DNA of 54,964 nt from an uncultured Rhodospirillales bacterium (GTDB taxonomy: Bacteria; Pseudomonadota; Alphaproteobacteria; Rhodospirillales; JABHCV01): the NCBI GenBank assembly GCA_938092065.1, contig CALKND010000031.1, positions 1-54,964 on the forward strand, written 5' to 3'. Positions 21,002 to 31,425 of this stretch are shown one piece after another; position 1 is the stretch's first letter, and every line of letters begins with the position of its first letter. Below the pieces are notes generated by a model, which did no database searches, was not told the DNA's origin, and saw nothing but the letters and a program-made list of their open reading frames with translations. The position numbers were made by a program, and so were the translations under genes.

Positions 21002-23788
21002 CTAATGAGCTTGGTTCCAGTTGCCACCAATACCAACATCAACAATCAGTGGCACATCCAGCCTAGCTGCATTTTGCATAGTGTCCTTAACAACATGTGA
21101 TGTGGCATCAATTTCCTTATCCGGCACCTCGAATACCAGTTCATCATGTACCTGCAAAAGCATCTTGGCCCCAAGCCCCGCCTTGCTTAAGGCAGTCGGC
21201 ATCAAAATCATGGCGCGTTTGATAATGTCAGCCGCGCCGCCCTGAATGGGGGCATTGATAGCAGCGCGTTCAGCAAAGCTGCGAATCCCTGGGTTTTTAT
21301 CACCAATGCCCCGCACATGGCATTTGCGCCCGAAAAGTGTCAAAACGTAGCCTTGATTGCGTGCTTCTTCCTTGGTTCTCTCCATGTAACCATGAATACC
21401 AGGATAGCGCTCGAAGTAAGCCTTAATATAATCTGAGGCCGCCCGGTTTGAAATATCTAGCTGACGGGCAAGCCCAAAAGCCGAAATTCCATAAATAATG
21501 CCAAAGTTGATGGCCTTAGCCTGACGTCGTACCATTGGATCCATACCTTGCAAAGGGACACCAAAAACCTGTGAAGCGGTCATGGCATGAATATCCTCAC
21601 CAGAGCGGAACGCTTCTATCAGCGTATCTATCCCGGCAACGTGTGCCAACAGTCTAAGTTCAATTTGCGAATAATCAGCACTAAGTAGTTTACAACCCCT
21701 CTCAGGAATAAAAGCCTCACGGATTTTGCGCCCTTCTTCTGTTCGCACTGGGATGTTTTGTAAGTTAGGATCACTTGAAGCCAATCTACCCGTTGACGTT
21801 CCAGCCATGGAGTAGGACGTGTGGACACGCCCCGTGTCAGGATTGATTTGCGTTATTAAGGCGTCCGTGTAAGTGTTCTTCAACTTTGAAAGTTGGCGAT
21901 GCTCGAGAATCCGGGCGGGCAGTTGATGGCCAACAGCCGCTAACTTGTCGAGAACTTCAACGCCAGTGGCATAGGCTCCTGTCTTTCCTTTTTTCCCACC
22001 GGGTAATTTCATTTCATCAAATAGCACTTCGCCCAGTTGCTTCGGCGAGGCAACATTGAACTCACGACCAGCAAGGGTATGGACCTGCTTTTCAAGATCA
22101 GCCAGACGATAAGCAAAATTGTCACTTAGTCGTTTCAATTCTTTCGCATCGACCTTAATACCTTGACGTTCCATATCCGTCAAAACACCAATCAGTGGGC
22201 GCTCTATGGTTTCATAGAGAGTAGCCATGCTTTGTTTGACCAGTTGTGGCTTTAAAAGCTCATGCAGGCGCCAAGTCATATCCGCATCCTCTGCGGCATA
22301 CTCAAGAGCCTTGTCCACGGCAACCTCGTCAAAGGTCACTTGTGCTTTTCCTACTCCGGCAACCTCTTTGAATTTGATGTTTGTATGATCAAAATGCATT
22401 TTGGAAAGCTCATCGAGATTGTGGGCATGCAGGCCACAACTCAGGACGTAAGACAACAACATGGTGTCATCGAAAACCTTCATGTGAATATTATAATTAG
22501 CTAGAACTTGGATATCATACTTGATGTTGTGGCCAATTTTTAGGACCGTTGGATCACTAAGCAAGTCCCCCAGCTCATCAAGTGCCTTTTTGAAATCAAC
22601 CTGTTCTGGGGCATTTGCCTCACCTACTTCGGTGTTTTTATCACCCAGATTTAACATGCCTTGCTCCACTGGCGCCTTATGGGAGAGAGGAATGTAGCAG
22701 GCATGCCCTGCAATATAAGAGAGCGAAATACCGACCAATTTCGCCTGTGTAGCATCAAGAGACGTAGTTTCCGTGTCAATGACGACAAGGCCCATAGCGC
22801 GCGCGCCAGATATCCATTTTTTCAAAATGTCTATATCTTGAACCAACTCGTAAGAAGACCCAACAGATTTTAGTGCTTGAACTTCTGAGCCATCGACAGG
22901 TGGTTTAAACCCATATCGGCTGGTCACCCTATCAGCTAGTTTTTTGAAATTCTGGGCAGCTAAGAAATTCAACAGCTCTTTCTGATCAGGCACTTTCACT
23001 GCAAATTCATTCAAGGGAACTTCCACAGGTACATTTTTTTTCAGTGTAACGAGCAACTTAGAAAGTCGTGCCTCGTCCGCATAATCAATCAAGCTTTGAC
23101 GTCGCTTGGGTTGTTTGACTTCTTCAGCGTGATTCAAAACACCATCAAGGTCACCATATTCATTGACCAATAGCGCCGCTGTTTTCAAACCAATTCCGGG
23201 AACGCCGGGGACGTTATCTGAACTATCACCAGCTAGGGCCTGCACCTCAATCACCCGATCTGGACCAACACCAAATTTTTCAACGACTTGAGCATAACGA
23301 ATTTCTTTGTTCTTCATTGCGTCGAACATCATCACATTATCGTCTACTAGCTGCATCAGGTCCTTATCGGACGATACAATTGTGATCTCTGCGCCCATTT
23401 CCTTAGCCTGAGTAGCGTAGGTGGCAATTAAATCATCGGCTTCATAGCCAGGCAGGTCAACACAGGCTACATTCAAAGCACGGGTGGCCTCGCGAACCAA
23501 CTCAAACTGTGGGATCAAGTCCTCCGGTGGCGCATCGCGATTCGCCTTGTAATCAGGATAAATATCATTGCGGAAAGTTTTGCGCGCACTATCAAAAATA
23601 ACTGCTATGTGATCAGCATCTGTATCGTCGATGAGCTTCATCAGCATGGTGGTAAAGCCATGTACTGCATTCACCAAGGTGCCATCAGCTCGCGTCAAGC
23701 GTTCCTTGATGCCATAATAGGCACGAAACAAGAAACCTGAGCCGTCGATGAGGTAGACGTGACGGGGTTTGAGATTTTTATTGGACAC
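21002..23788 (-). CDS. polA: DNA polymerase I
   Basis: Repair and Okazaki-fragment polymerase, 928 residues, with all three activities apparently intact. The 5' nuclease domain has YLIDGSGFLFRAYYG and PGYEADDLIATYA. The 3'-5' exonuclease keeps its acidic residues (VVIDTETTSLDA, GHNIKYDIQVL). The polymerase domain has LLSADYSQIELRLLAHVAG, RRQAKAINFGIIYGIS and LLQVHDELVFEVP. The frame extends upstream to 23863, but that part lies within the zf-CHCC gene; the GTG at 23786-23788, just downstream of that gene's stop, gives the expected N-terminus, though its Shine-Dalgarno is weak. Confidence 0.97.
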   Translation of the reverse strand: MSNKNLKPRHVYLIDGSGFLFRAYYGIKERLTRADGTLVNAVHGFTTMLMKLIDDTDADHIAVIFDSARKTFRNDIYPDYKANRDAPPEDLIPQFELVREATRALNVACVDLPGYEADDLIATYATQAKEMGAEITIVSSDKDLMQLVDDNVMMFDAMKNKEIRYAQVVEKFGVGPDRVIEVQALAGDSSDNVPGVPGIGLKTAALLVNEYGDLDGVLNHAEEVKQPKRRQSLIDYADEARLSKLLVTLKKNVPVEVPLNEFAVKVPDQKELLNFLAAQNFKKLADRVTSRYGFKPPVDGSEVQALKSVGSSYELVQDIDILKKWISGARAMGLVVIDTETTSLDATQAKLVGISLSYIAGHACYIPLSHKAPVEQGMLNLGDKNTEVGEANAPEQVDFKKALDELGDLLSDPTVLKIGHNIKYDIQVLANYNIHMKVFDDTMLLSYVLSCGLHAHNLDELSKMHFDHTNIKFKEVAGVGKAQVTFDEVAVDKALEYAAEDADMTWRLHELLKPQLVKQSMATLYETIERPLIGVLTDMERQGIKVDAKELKRLSDNFAYRLADLEKQVHTLAGREFNVASPKQLGEVLFDEMKLPGGKKGKTGAYATGVEVLDKLAAVGHQLPARILEHRQLSKLKNTYTDALITQINPDTGRVHTSYSMAGTSTGRLASSDPNLQNIPVRTEEGRKIREAFIPERGCKLLSADYSQIELRLLAHVAGIDTLIEAFRSGEDIHAMTASQVFGVPLQGMDPMVRRQAKAINFGIIYGISAFGLARQLDISNRAASDYIKAYFERYPGIHGYMERTKEEARNQGYVLTLFGRKCHVRGIGDKNPGIRSFAERAAINAPIQGGAADIIKRAMILMPTALSKAGLGAKMLLQVHDELVFEVPDKEIDATSHVVKDTMQNAARLDVPLIVDVGIGGNWNQAH

Positions 23789-23795
23789 AGGGCGC

Positions 23796-23975
23796 CTAGT
23801 GTCCGGCGGCTTGATACACGCCCTCGGCCAGTTTGTATGTGCGCGAGCAATAAGGGCAGACAATTACACCATCCTCTGAAATTTCCAAATAAATTTTGGG
23901 ATGGCCTAACGCACCTCCACCACCGTCGCAACTGACTGAGGTCTTCTTTACAATGATGGTTTCTTCAGCTTTCAT
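23796..23975 (-). CDS. zinc-finger protein, zf-CHCC type, 59 aa
   Basis: A short gene directly upstream of polA, read from the ATG at 23973-23975 to a TAG at 23796. It contains GGGALGHPKIYLEI followed by GVIVCPYCSRTYKL, the Cys-His-Cys-Cys pattern of the zf-CHCC family (PF10276), related to the C-terminal zinc domain of the mitochondrial complex I subunit NDUFS6. Cysteines at about 16, 40 and 43 and the histidine at about 25 are the likely ligands. The polA GTG begins seven bases after its stop, so the two are probably co-transcribed. Confidence 0.9.
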   Translation of the reverse strand: MKAEETIIVKKTSVSCDGGGGALGHPKIYLEISEDGVIVCPYCSRTYKLAEGVYQAAGH

Positions 23976-24111
23976 AATATACCTTGTCTTGGAGTAATAA
24001 CGACAGAGGCGTTGACCACGCCATTTGTCAATGATAGCGATTGTAGACCAATATTCAAAGCCCGCATATGATGCTTCTTTAATCTTATTTTTCTATGGTT
24101 AGCAAAGCCTA

Positions 24112-25083
24112 ATGACTGAGAACTCTGTTGAAAATGCTGTCGAAATTGATGCACTAAGCAAAACCTATGCGGCCCAGAATGATGAAATCGCTACTCCGGC
24201 CCTGAACAGGGTTAGCCTAAACGTTCCCAGGGGATCTTTTTTTGGGCTGTTAGGGCCAAATGGAGCGGGCAAATCCACCCTTATAAATATTTTGGCAGGA
24301 CTTGTGACCGGTTCATCTGGGGCTGCGAGAATTTGGGGCTATGACATTGAAGCCAATATGCGTGCAGCACGGCGCTCAATCGGCGTTGTACCTCAGGAAC
24401 TGAACGTTGATCCTTTTTTTACACCCCGGGAATCCCTTGAACTCCAGGCGGGATTATATGGTGTTCCAACCAACGTTCGTCGAACAGAAGAGATCCTCAG
24501 CGCTGTTGGCCTACTGAGTAAGGCGGATGTCTATTCGCGCACCCTATCCGGTGGAATGCGCCGCCGCCTGCTGGTTGCCAAGGCTTTGGTTCACTCGCCG
24601 CCAGTGTTGGTTCTTGATGAGCCTACCGCTGGTGTTGATGTTGAACTACGCCGCCAGTTATGGTCATACGTGCAGGAACTTAATGCAAATGGCACGACGA
24701 TATTACTTACCACGCACTACCTGAAAGAGGCAGAGGAGCTATGCGATCGAATAGCCATTATTAGCGAAGGGAATTTGATTGCTTGCGAACCAACGAGTAC
24801 ATTACTTCAAAAGCTTGATGCCAAAGAAATGATCGTCACAGTTAGCGAAGTTTTGTTATATGTTCCCGACTTGCTGAAGCATTATAATGTTGAACTGCCA
24901 AGCCCTCAGCAACTGCGCTTTTGCTATCCACCCAGCAAAACAGATAGTGGTAAAATTCTAAACTCCATTCAGCAAGCCGGATTAAACGTTAACGATGTGG
25001 TCACCAAAGAAGTGGAACTTGAAGATATCTTTATCTCATTGACCACTCCAAGCTCTTCTGATGATAAGGGAGGTAAGGCCTGA
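24112..25083 (+). CDS. ABC transporter ATP-binding protein (YadG/DrrA-like)
   Basis: Nucleotide-binding subunit of a type-2-like ABC exporter. Walker A GPNGAGKST, Q-loop VPQE, signature LSGGM, Walker B VLVLDEPTAGVD and H-loop TTHYLKEAEE are all intact, so it should hydrolyse ATP. Residues beyond about 245 form the extra C-terminal domain of drug/polysaccharide-type ATPases. No permease gene is adjacent: the next gene, two bases on, is a lipoprotein hydrolase. The permease must be elsewhere or lost. Confidence 0.93.
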   Translation: MTENSVENAVEIDALSKTYAAQNDEIATPALNRVSLNVPRGSFFGLLGPNGAGKSTLINILAGLVTGSSGAARIWGYDIEANMRAARRSIGVVPQELNVDPFFTPRESLELQAGLYGVPTNVRRTEEILSAVGLLSKADVYSRTLSGGMRRRLLVAKALVHSPPVLVLDEPTAGVDVELRRQLWSYVQELNANGTTILLTTHYLKEAEELCDRIAIISEGNLIACEPTSTLLQKLDAKEMIVTVSEVLLYVPDLLKHYNVELPSPQQLRFCYPPSKTDSGKILNSIQQAGLNVNDVVTKEVELEDIFISLTTPSSSDDKGGKA

Positions 25084-25085
25084 TT

Positions 25086-26081
25086 GTGCCCCCATACATG
25101 CCAATTAATTCTCTGCTTATTCTTGTAGCCGTAATGCTCAACGCCTGCGCTGCACCAAACTTTAAGAAGTTGACTAAGGTTATGAGCGACCCAGTACTTA
25201 AAAATAATTATTTTATTACCCATGACGAGGCTTATCTGCCAATACGCACATGGAAGTCAAATGACGCCACACCTAGGGCTATTATAATTGCTGTGCATGG
25301 ATTTAATGACTACAGCAATTTTTTTGAGGCCCCAGGAAGTTTTCTAGCCAAAAACAATATCACTACATATGCCTTTGACCAACGCGGCTTTGGAGCTGCC
25401 CCAGAGCCTGGCCTATGGCCAGGGGTGGCCACCTTGACCAGCGATCTTATGAGCCTTACTTCGCTTGTCAAGGCGCGCCATCCTAGGACCCCACTTTTCC
25501 TTCTAGGTGAAAGCATGGGTGGAGGAGTTGTTATGGTGACCCTTAAGAATGCCCGCAAACAAGGTCAGGAGTTGGGTTTAAGCGGGGTTATTTTGTCTGC
25601 CCCAGCAATATGGGGGCGTCAATTTATGCCTTGGTATCAAACCACCGCCTTATGGGTTGCAGCACATATATTCCCGGAAACAAAATTAACCGGGCAAGGT
25701 CTTAAAATAACAGCCTCAGACAATGTAGTAATGCTGCGCGCCTTAGGCAGCGACCCACTAATAATCAAAAAAACCCGAATAGATGCGGTGTATGGGCTAA
25801 CCAATCTGATGGACCAGGCGCTTGAGTCTGCCTGGGAACTAAATGACCCATTACTTTTGCTTTACGGCAAAAAAGACGAAATCATTCCTAAAAAACCAAC
25901 TATGGAAATGATCTCAAGATTACCAAAAAAGGCCAAGGCGACCCGGAAGATAATCTTATATGACAATGGTTACCATATGCTCATGCGCGATCTTCACGCT
26001 GAAATAGTTTGGCGTGACATCATCGACTGGATCGAGACACGCAACAAACAGCCGCTTGTGGTGACACAACATAAAGAATAA
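25086..26081 (+). CDS. lysophospholipase-like alpha/beta hydrolase, probable lipoprotein
   Basis: A 331-residue serine hydrolase of the monoglyceride-lipase/S33 group: oxyanion [19 protein letters not shown], nucleophile elbow GESMGG, acid GKKDEIIP and histidine GYHMLMRD. The N-terminus is a lipoprotein signal with lipobox LNAC, so the mature enzyme should be membrane-anchored. The GTG at 25086-25088 has AAGG seven bases upstream. It follows the ABC ATPase by two bases and precedes tRNA-Arg. A role in lipid or envelope turnover is inference. Confidence 0.9.
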   Translation: MPPYMPINSLLILVAVMLNACAAPNFKKLTKVMSDPVLKNNYFITHDEAYLPIRTWKSNDATPRAIIIAVHGFNDYSNFFEAPGSFLAKNNITTYAFDQRGFGAAPEPGLWPGVATLTSDLMSLTSLVKARHPRTPLFLLGESMGGGVVMVTLKNARKQGQELGLSGVILSAPAIWGRQFMPWYQTTALWVAAHIFPETKLTGQGLKITASDNVVMLRALGSDPLIIKKTRIDAVYGLTNLMDQALESAWELNDPLLLLYGKKDEIIPKKPTMEMISRLPKKAKATRKIILYDNGYHMLMRDLHAEIVWRDIIDWIETRNKQPLVVTQHKE

Positions 26082-26094
26082 ATTGTAAAAAATA

Positions 26095-26171
<77 letters not shown>

Positions 26172-26298
26172 CTTTATATTATAACAATATTAGTGGGCTT
26201 CTCTAATAGGGGTCTATTCAACGCATCAAAAAATCTAGATTTGAAGAATTGAAAGTTCTAGTTTATGAGTCGTGTGAAAAATAATCTAAGGGAAAAAC

Positions 26299-27057
26299 TT
26301 GAACATTAAAGACTGCCTCAATATTTTTACATATCATGGAAGTGGCCTATATGCACTTAATCGTGTGTTTATTTCATTCAAGGAATGGCATCTATTTGAT
26401 CTAAAGAGGAATGTCAATACGACTGAGACTAAAGAGGGCAATTACGAGGACAGTCGTTATATGATGTATAGGCCGGTTTATACCTCGGTATGTTATGAAA
26501 TGATTAGAAAGTCTTTTGAATGGTACACTTCGGGGATAAAATACAGCGCTAAAAATTTGATACCAATTTTTGTAGATCTGGGCGCTGGTTCAGGCAAAAC
26601 CCTAATAATTGCCAATGAGACTAAATTCTTTCAAATCTGTGTTGGCGTTGAACTGAAAGAAGTATTATCAAAAAGATCACAGAAAAATTTACCTCCCTCC
26701 ATCATGTAGAAGTCTCAAAAGCAAATATCAACCGCTAGTGTTTTGCACATTCATGCAAATGTAGAGAGTGATTATTGGGTGGATCAACTACTTAGCCATA
26801 TTCCTGAGGACAGGCATCGCGATATTGTTCTTTTTGCCTTTAATCATAATTCTTACGATGGTGATGTGGTAACCAAAACGCTTAATATTATTAACAGAAA
26901 GTTCGATAATTCACTGTATTTGTATCAAAACCCTATTCATCAACACGCTGTATTGAGTTCCGGTTTTGAGGAGATTCAAAAGGATGCTGCGCCGAACAAT
27001 GCGCATAAAAACTTTAAATATATAATCTATCGAAATACTAAAGAAAAAACATCTTAG
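26299..27057 (+). pseudogene. disrupted SAM-dependent methyltransferase
   Basis: Two open segments in the same frame (26299-26709 and 26743-27057) are separated by a TAG. The first carries a motif-I-like SAM site, IFVDLGAGSGKTLIIANE, followed by the acidic strand end GVELKE. The second reads naturally as the end of the same domain (YWVDQLLSHIPEDRHRDIVL). Around the stop another frame reads HHVEVSKANIN, which looks like the original sequence, so two compensating indels are likely. Function is probably lost. The TTG at 26299 is the probable original start. AT-rich, like the neighbouring radical SAM gene. Confidence 0.65.
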
Positions 27058-27524
27058 ACCAATATCAATTAGTTCCTTGCACAGAGTGATGTAGTCATTA
27101 ACTTGTCACTGAGTAAAAAAATAAGGATAATAATTTTGCAATGGAAAGACGATTGAGTGGGAATAAGTGTTTATAATTAAATAATTGTTCAAGGCTTGGG
27201 ATGAGACTCAATAAAGTATAAAAAATGCGGACTGGTGGCGTCGGCTGCTACTAGTTTGCAAAATTCAAAGGCAGAAAAATTTCAAGTCCTTATTTTTTAA
27301 TTGTGCGGAAATAAGGTAAGCTTTGATAGGGTGAACCGTGAGTTCAATGGACTAAGCCCAGTGTTACCAGACGGATGCTTTAATTTTCCTTGATTCTATA
27401 ACCAATCGAACTCATGTCCTAGTTGTGGTCAGATAACTTTATCTATCTATGAACATTTGTTGAAAACATATGGACCCCATGAAAATGCTACTTGTTAGAA
27501 ACATATATTTACTAGGTGCCATGA
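27058..27524. other. AT-rich spacer, no gene seen
   Basis: About 470 bases between the broken methyltransferase and the radical SAM gene. I find no open frame with a ribosome binding site, no RNA gene and no terminator. Confidence 0.45.
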
Positions 27525-29675
27525 ATGTTCTCTTTAAACATAGGAAAAGAGAATTCAATTGATAATTTTATTCAACAACAGACCTCATTTAGAGAGCCTC
27601 AAATGACACTCGTAACATTTGCAGATCTTACTCATACTGGAAAAATTATTGACGCGAATCAATTCCCGCTTGCTGTTGGTTTTGTCTCAGCTTTTGCAAA
27701 GAACACGCTTAAAGATGAGGTAGACGTTAAGATTTTTAAATTTCCAAAAGTGTTTGCTAAATTTTTAGAGGAAAATGAACCAAAAGTAGCCTGTTTTTCA
27801 AATTATATGTGGCATGAGCAGTTGAATGCACAGTTTGCGTCTCGTATTAAGCAACATTACCCTGATGTGGTGACAGTTTTTGGTGGGCCAAACTTTCCAA
27901 CCTTACTAAAGGAGCAGAAAGCTTTTTTAGAGAAACATCCTGAAATTGATTTTTATATAGACGGTGAGGGTGAAGTGGCGTTTCTTGAGCTTTTCGAGGC
28001 GCTTAGGAGATATAAGTTCAATGTGGAGGTTTTAAAAAAAGCACGGCTTTCTCTTCCTAATTTACGTTATCTTGATAACGGGGAATTAATTCAAACTCCT
28101 TTGAACCCACGTATTCCGGATGTAGAAAGCACAATACCGTCACCATATTTAATGGGGTTAATGGACGAGTTTTTTACTGAGCAGTTGACCCCTTTATATG
28201 AAACTTCCCGCGGATGCCCTTATTCATGTACTTTTTGTCACAGCGGAATTGCATACGAGAGTAAAGTGAAGCGTTTCTCTCAAGAGAGAATAACAGAAGA
28301 ACTAAAATATATTTCGGAACGCGTTAAGGTACCTTCGTTTGTCATTACAGACCTTAATTGGGGATCTTTTAAAGAAGATATAATCACAGCGCAGCAATTG
28401 GCAGATCTTCGTAAAACGACCAAATGGCCGAGATTCATCGCGATTAGTACCGCTAAAAATCAACGGGATCGTATGGTTGAAATCTCGTCTATATTAAAGG
28501 ACGCCATCAATATCGGAGCAACTGTTCAATCGACAGATGTAGAAGTTCTTAAAAATGTAAAACGAAGCAATATTGGTATTGATAAAAGTATTGCCATGGC
28601 TATGGCTTCGTCCAAACATGGATCAAACACGTTTACGGAAATTATATTGTGCCTTCCGGGGGATACCTACGAAAAACATATTAAGTCAGTTCTAACGATG
28701 ATGGATTCAGGGATGGATGATGCGGCTATTTACCAATTTATTCTTTTGCCAGGGACGGAAGCAGGCAACAATACTAGTCGGGATAAGTATGGTTATAAAA
28801 CTCGTTATCGAGTGATGCCGCGATGCTTTGGAACTTACGAGGTTTTTGGAGAATATTTTTCTGTTTTCGAGACGCACGAGGTTTGTGTTGGGAACAACAC
28901 AATGCCCCATGAAGATTATAAGAAGTGCCGTAGTTTCAGTTTGACTATTTCTATATTCAGCAATGGGAATATATTTGAAGAAATATTTGGCCTTGCGCAG
29001 GCGCTCAAAATACCCAAGTCTCGTATAGTGTCACGCATCCATGAAATTGCTCTTGTTAAGCTGAAAGATATTTATGACCAATTTCACAAAGATGAAGAGC
29101 GAAATTTTTTCAAGAGCGCGAGTGATATAGAGGAATTTGTTGCCAGAGATACGGCTGTAGAAGATTACATAAATGGTGATTATGGCGCGAACCAGATTTA
29201 TGAGTACCGCGCGATTTCACTTACGGAGCGGATCAAGGAGATTACAGAAATAGCAATAGAAGCATTGTGTCAGGAACTTAGCGAAACAAATAATAACAAC
29301 GATCTAATGCAGAAATATATAGAAGAACTTAAGGCATTTATCCTTTTGAGAAAATCTGACCCATTTGATTTAGAAAGTAGTTTTAAATTTTCGAGCCAGT
29401 TTGATTTTGAAGAAGTGGAGAAAGAAAGGTTCGTGATTAAACCTGAGGATTATCATATCGAATGTACTGAATTTGATGTTGCACATACAACTGATAAAAT
29501 AACTGATTTAAATAAATATTTTACTCAGTATGGAAAAAATCGTGATGGGTTGACATACTTTATGCACCGTCATCCTGCACGAATGATGTATCGCCTCGCT
29601 AGTAAAGCGGGTCCTCGACCTGATAATCTAAGCCTCCAATTCAATGACAATAAAATTGAAGCAGTCCAGAAATAA
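27525..29675 (+). CDS. B12-binding-type radical SAM protein, 716 aa
   Basis: An N-terminal Rossmann-like B12-binding-type domain (about 30-160, with VVTVFGGPNFPTLL and DFYIDGEGEVAF) precedes a radical SAM core with the cluster motif SRGCPYSCTFCHS (CX3CX2C, first Cys about 231). A long C-terminal region (about 440-716) has no feature I recognise. Members of this class catalyse methylations, cyclisations or rearrangements in natural product and lipid pathways. I see no DXHXXG cobalamin-ligand motif, as in many radical SAM members. The gene is AT-rich and inside the tRNA-Arg-bounded region. The substrate is unknown. Confidence 0.85.
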   Translation: MFSLNIGKENSIDNFIQQQTSFREPQMTLVTFADLTHTGKIIDANQFPLAVGFVSAFAKNTLKDEVDVKIFKFPKVFAKFLEENEPKVACFSNYMWHEQLNAQFASRIKQHYPDVVTVFGGPNFPTLLKEQKAFLEKHPEIDFYIDGEGEVAFLELFEALRRYKFNVEVLKKARLSLPNLRYLDNGELIQTPLNPRIPDVESTIPSPYLMGLMDEFFTEQLTPLYETSRGCPYSCTFCHSGIAYESKVKRFSQERITEELKYISERVKVPSFVITDLNWGSFKEDIITAQQLADLRKTTKWPRFIAISTAKNQRDRMVEISSILKDAINIGATVQSTDVEVLKNVKRSNIGIDKSIAMAMASSKHGSNTFTEIILCLPGDTYEKHIKSVLTMMDSGMDDAAIYQFILLPGTEAGNNTSRDKYGYKTRYRVMPRCFGTYEVFGEYFSVFETHEVCVGNNTMPHEDYKKCRSFSLTISIFSNGNIFEEIFGLAQALKIPKSRIVSRIHEIALVKLKDIYDQFHKDEERNFFKSASDIEEFVARDTAVEDYINGDYGANQIYEYRAISLTERIKEITEIAIEALCQELSETNNNNDLMQKYIEELKAFILLRKSDPFDLESSFKFSSQFDFEEVEKERFVIKPEDYHIECTEFDVAHTTDKITDLNKYFTQYGKNRDGLTYFMHRHPARMMYRLASKAGPRPDNLSLQFNDNKIEAVQK

Positions 29676-29883
29676 AACGATAAGAAATTAGGGTCTTAAA
29701 TTTAAAATGTCCTCTCTATTCATTGTGACTGGCTATAAAAATTGTATGTTTGAATAAGTAAATGAAGTTGATAATATCGTAGCAAAGAATTTGAACGCAA
29801 AACACTTGAATTAAATAAAGCCGGGCGTGGTGATACGATTTGTGTGCTGTTAAGCCCCGTTTAAAACGGATTTAAAGACCAGA

Positions 29884-31425
29884 TTAACCATCGGCCATGG
29901 CTTCGGATCGGTAAGGGATATCTTGACCTTCTAATCCCCAGACCATTTTTTTCTTGGCATTTTTATAAGTGTCCGGGTTAACGTCTTCCCATGCCCGGTC
30001 GCGGATGATTTCCAGTTCTTCTGGGGGGACGGCCGTATTGATCATATTGGCTTTAACCCAGTGCATTTTATCAACTTGTATATCTTTGGGCAAATAGCCA
30101 CCAGCCATCGCCATATCAAACAACGGCGTGCCCGGTAATGGCATCACACACATGAAATGCACAGAATCCAATCCTGCTGCCACATGAGTTTTGGCCATAT
30201 CAATTGTACGTTGAATTTCTTCGCGGGTTTCATCCGGATAGCCGATCATGTAGTTGCCTGACAACATCAGTCCTTTTTGCTTGCAAAGTTTAATCAAACC
30301 AATGACATCAGAATTAACTGGGTCCCATTTGTTGCTAACGTATTTTGAAATAATACGTGGATTAGCGGACTCGAATGGCAATCCGATTTCTTTGAACCCA
30401 GCCTCAATCATGATATCGATGATTTCTGGATCCGGTTTTCCTTTGCGTAACAAATGAATGATATTAACGCCATTAACGTCCAGAATATCAATATTTTCTT
30501 TACGGATTTTTTTAAACAAACGCATGCCGCGGTTACGGCGGCCAAACAATGCGTCGTCTTCGATAAAAATTTGTTTCACACCTAAATCTTTGAGCTGGGC
30601 TATTTCCCGTAACACCCGATCATCGGATTTGATTCGGTACTTGCCAATGGGGCCTGCAACTTCGCCTTCGGTTTCGCCAGCAATATGACAGAACATACAT
30701 TTGAATGGGCAGCCCAATGACGTCATCAAGGGTGCGTATTTCAGCTCGCCTTTTTTATAGTTTTCCAGATATAAACCACCGTGTGGACGACCGATTTCCC
30801 AATATTTTTCCATGGGCATCAAATCCCAAGCCGGCATGGGCAGTTCATCCAAATCATAGATAACGTCTTCTATTTTGGTTTTATTGAGAACAAGACGGCC
30901 ATTTTTTTCATAGGCCACCGAAGATACATCGCTGAAATCCCGGCTTTTACGTTCCATTACACGGACGATTTGTACGATTGTACGTTCGGCTTCGGATAAA
31001 CAAACCAAATCAATGCCCGCATCAAAAAACCGCTCTAACCGGTTGCGCGCGTTAACGCCGCCCGAGACAATCAATTTTTCCGGGAAATGTTTTTTGATTA
31101 ATCTGGCCGTATAAAGTACCATCGTTTCTTGGTCTGAAAAAATTGATGTCATACCAATGATATCGCTATCAGCGACTTCTTCTAGAATGCGTTCATCACT
31201 TAATCCCGTGCGGTATAACCCAGACGGTAGTTCGGTGGATTTGTAAAACACTTCATCGACGGTTTCTTTGTCAGTGCCGACAATGGCATCAACGATATTG
31301 ACCTCAATCTCGTGTTCTAACAATGCCCCGGCCAACATGGGATAAGCCAACGATCCGTTGGGTTTGACCAACGATCCCGGCCATGTTTGATGAGGAGGGT
31401 AAAGTAGAGTGACTTTTATCGACAT
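29884..31425 (-). CDS. B12-binding domain radical SAM protein, 513 aa
   Basis: A second radical SAM protein, of a different subtype and converging on the first. The N-terminal B12-binding-type domain begins MSIKVTLLYPPHQTWPG and contains EKLIVSGGVNARN and DLVCLSEAERTIV. The cluster motif is SLGCPFKCMFCHIAG (CX3CX2C, about 238-245), followed by IEDDALFGRRNRG and YMIGYPDETREEI, typical of BchE-like/HpnP-like enzymes. I start at the ATG at 31423-31425; 15 further codons upstream lack support. Its GC is higher than the first, so the two probably have different origins. Confidence 0.88.
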   Translation of the reverse strand: MSIKVTLLYPPHQTWPGSLVKPNGSLAYPMLAGALLEHEIEVNIVDAIVGTDKETVDEVFYKSTELPSGLYRTGLSDERILEEVADSDIIGMTSIFSDQETMVLYTARLIKKHFPEKLIVSGGVNARNRLERFFDAGIDLVCLSEAERTIVQIVRVMERKSRDFSDVSSVAYEKNGRLVLNKTKIEDVIYDLDELPMPAWDLMPMEKYWEIGRPHGGLYLENYKKGELKYAPLMTSLGCPFKCMFCHIAGETEGEVAGPIGKYRIKSDDRVLREIAQLKDLGVKQIFIEDDALFGRRNRGMRLFKKIRKENIDILDVNGVNIIHLLRKGKPDPEIIDIMIEAGFKEIGLPFESANPRIISKYVSNKWDPVNSDVIGLIKLCKQKGLMLSGNYMIGYPDETREEIQRTIDMAKTHVAAGLDSVHFMCVMPLPGTPLFDMAMAGGYLPKDIQVDKMHWVKANMINTAVPPEELEIIRDRAWEDVNPDTYKNAKKKMVWGLEGQDIPYRSEAMADG

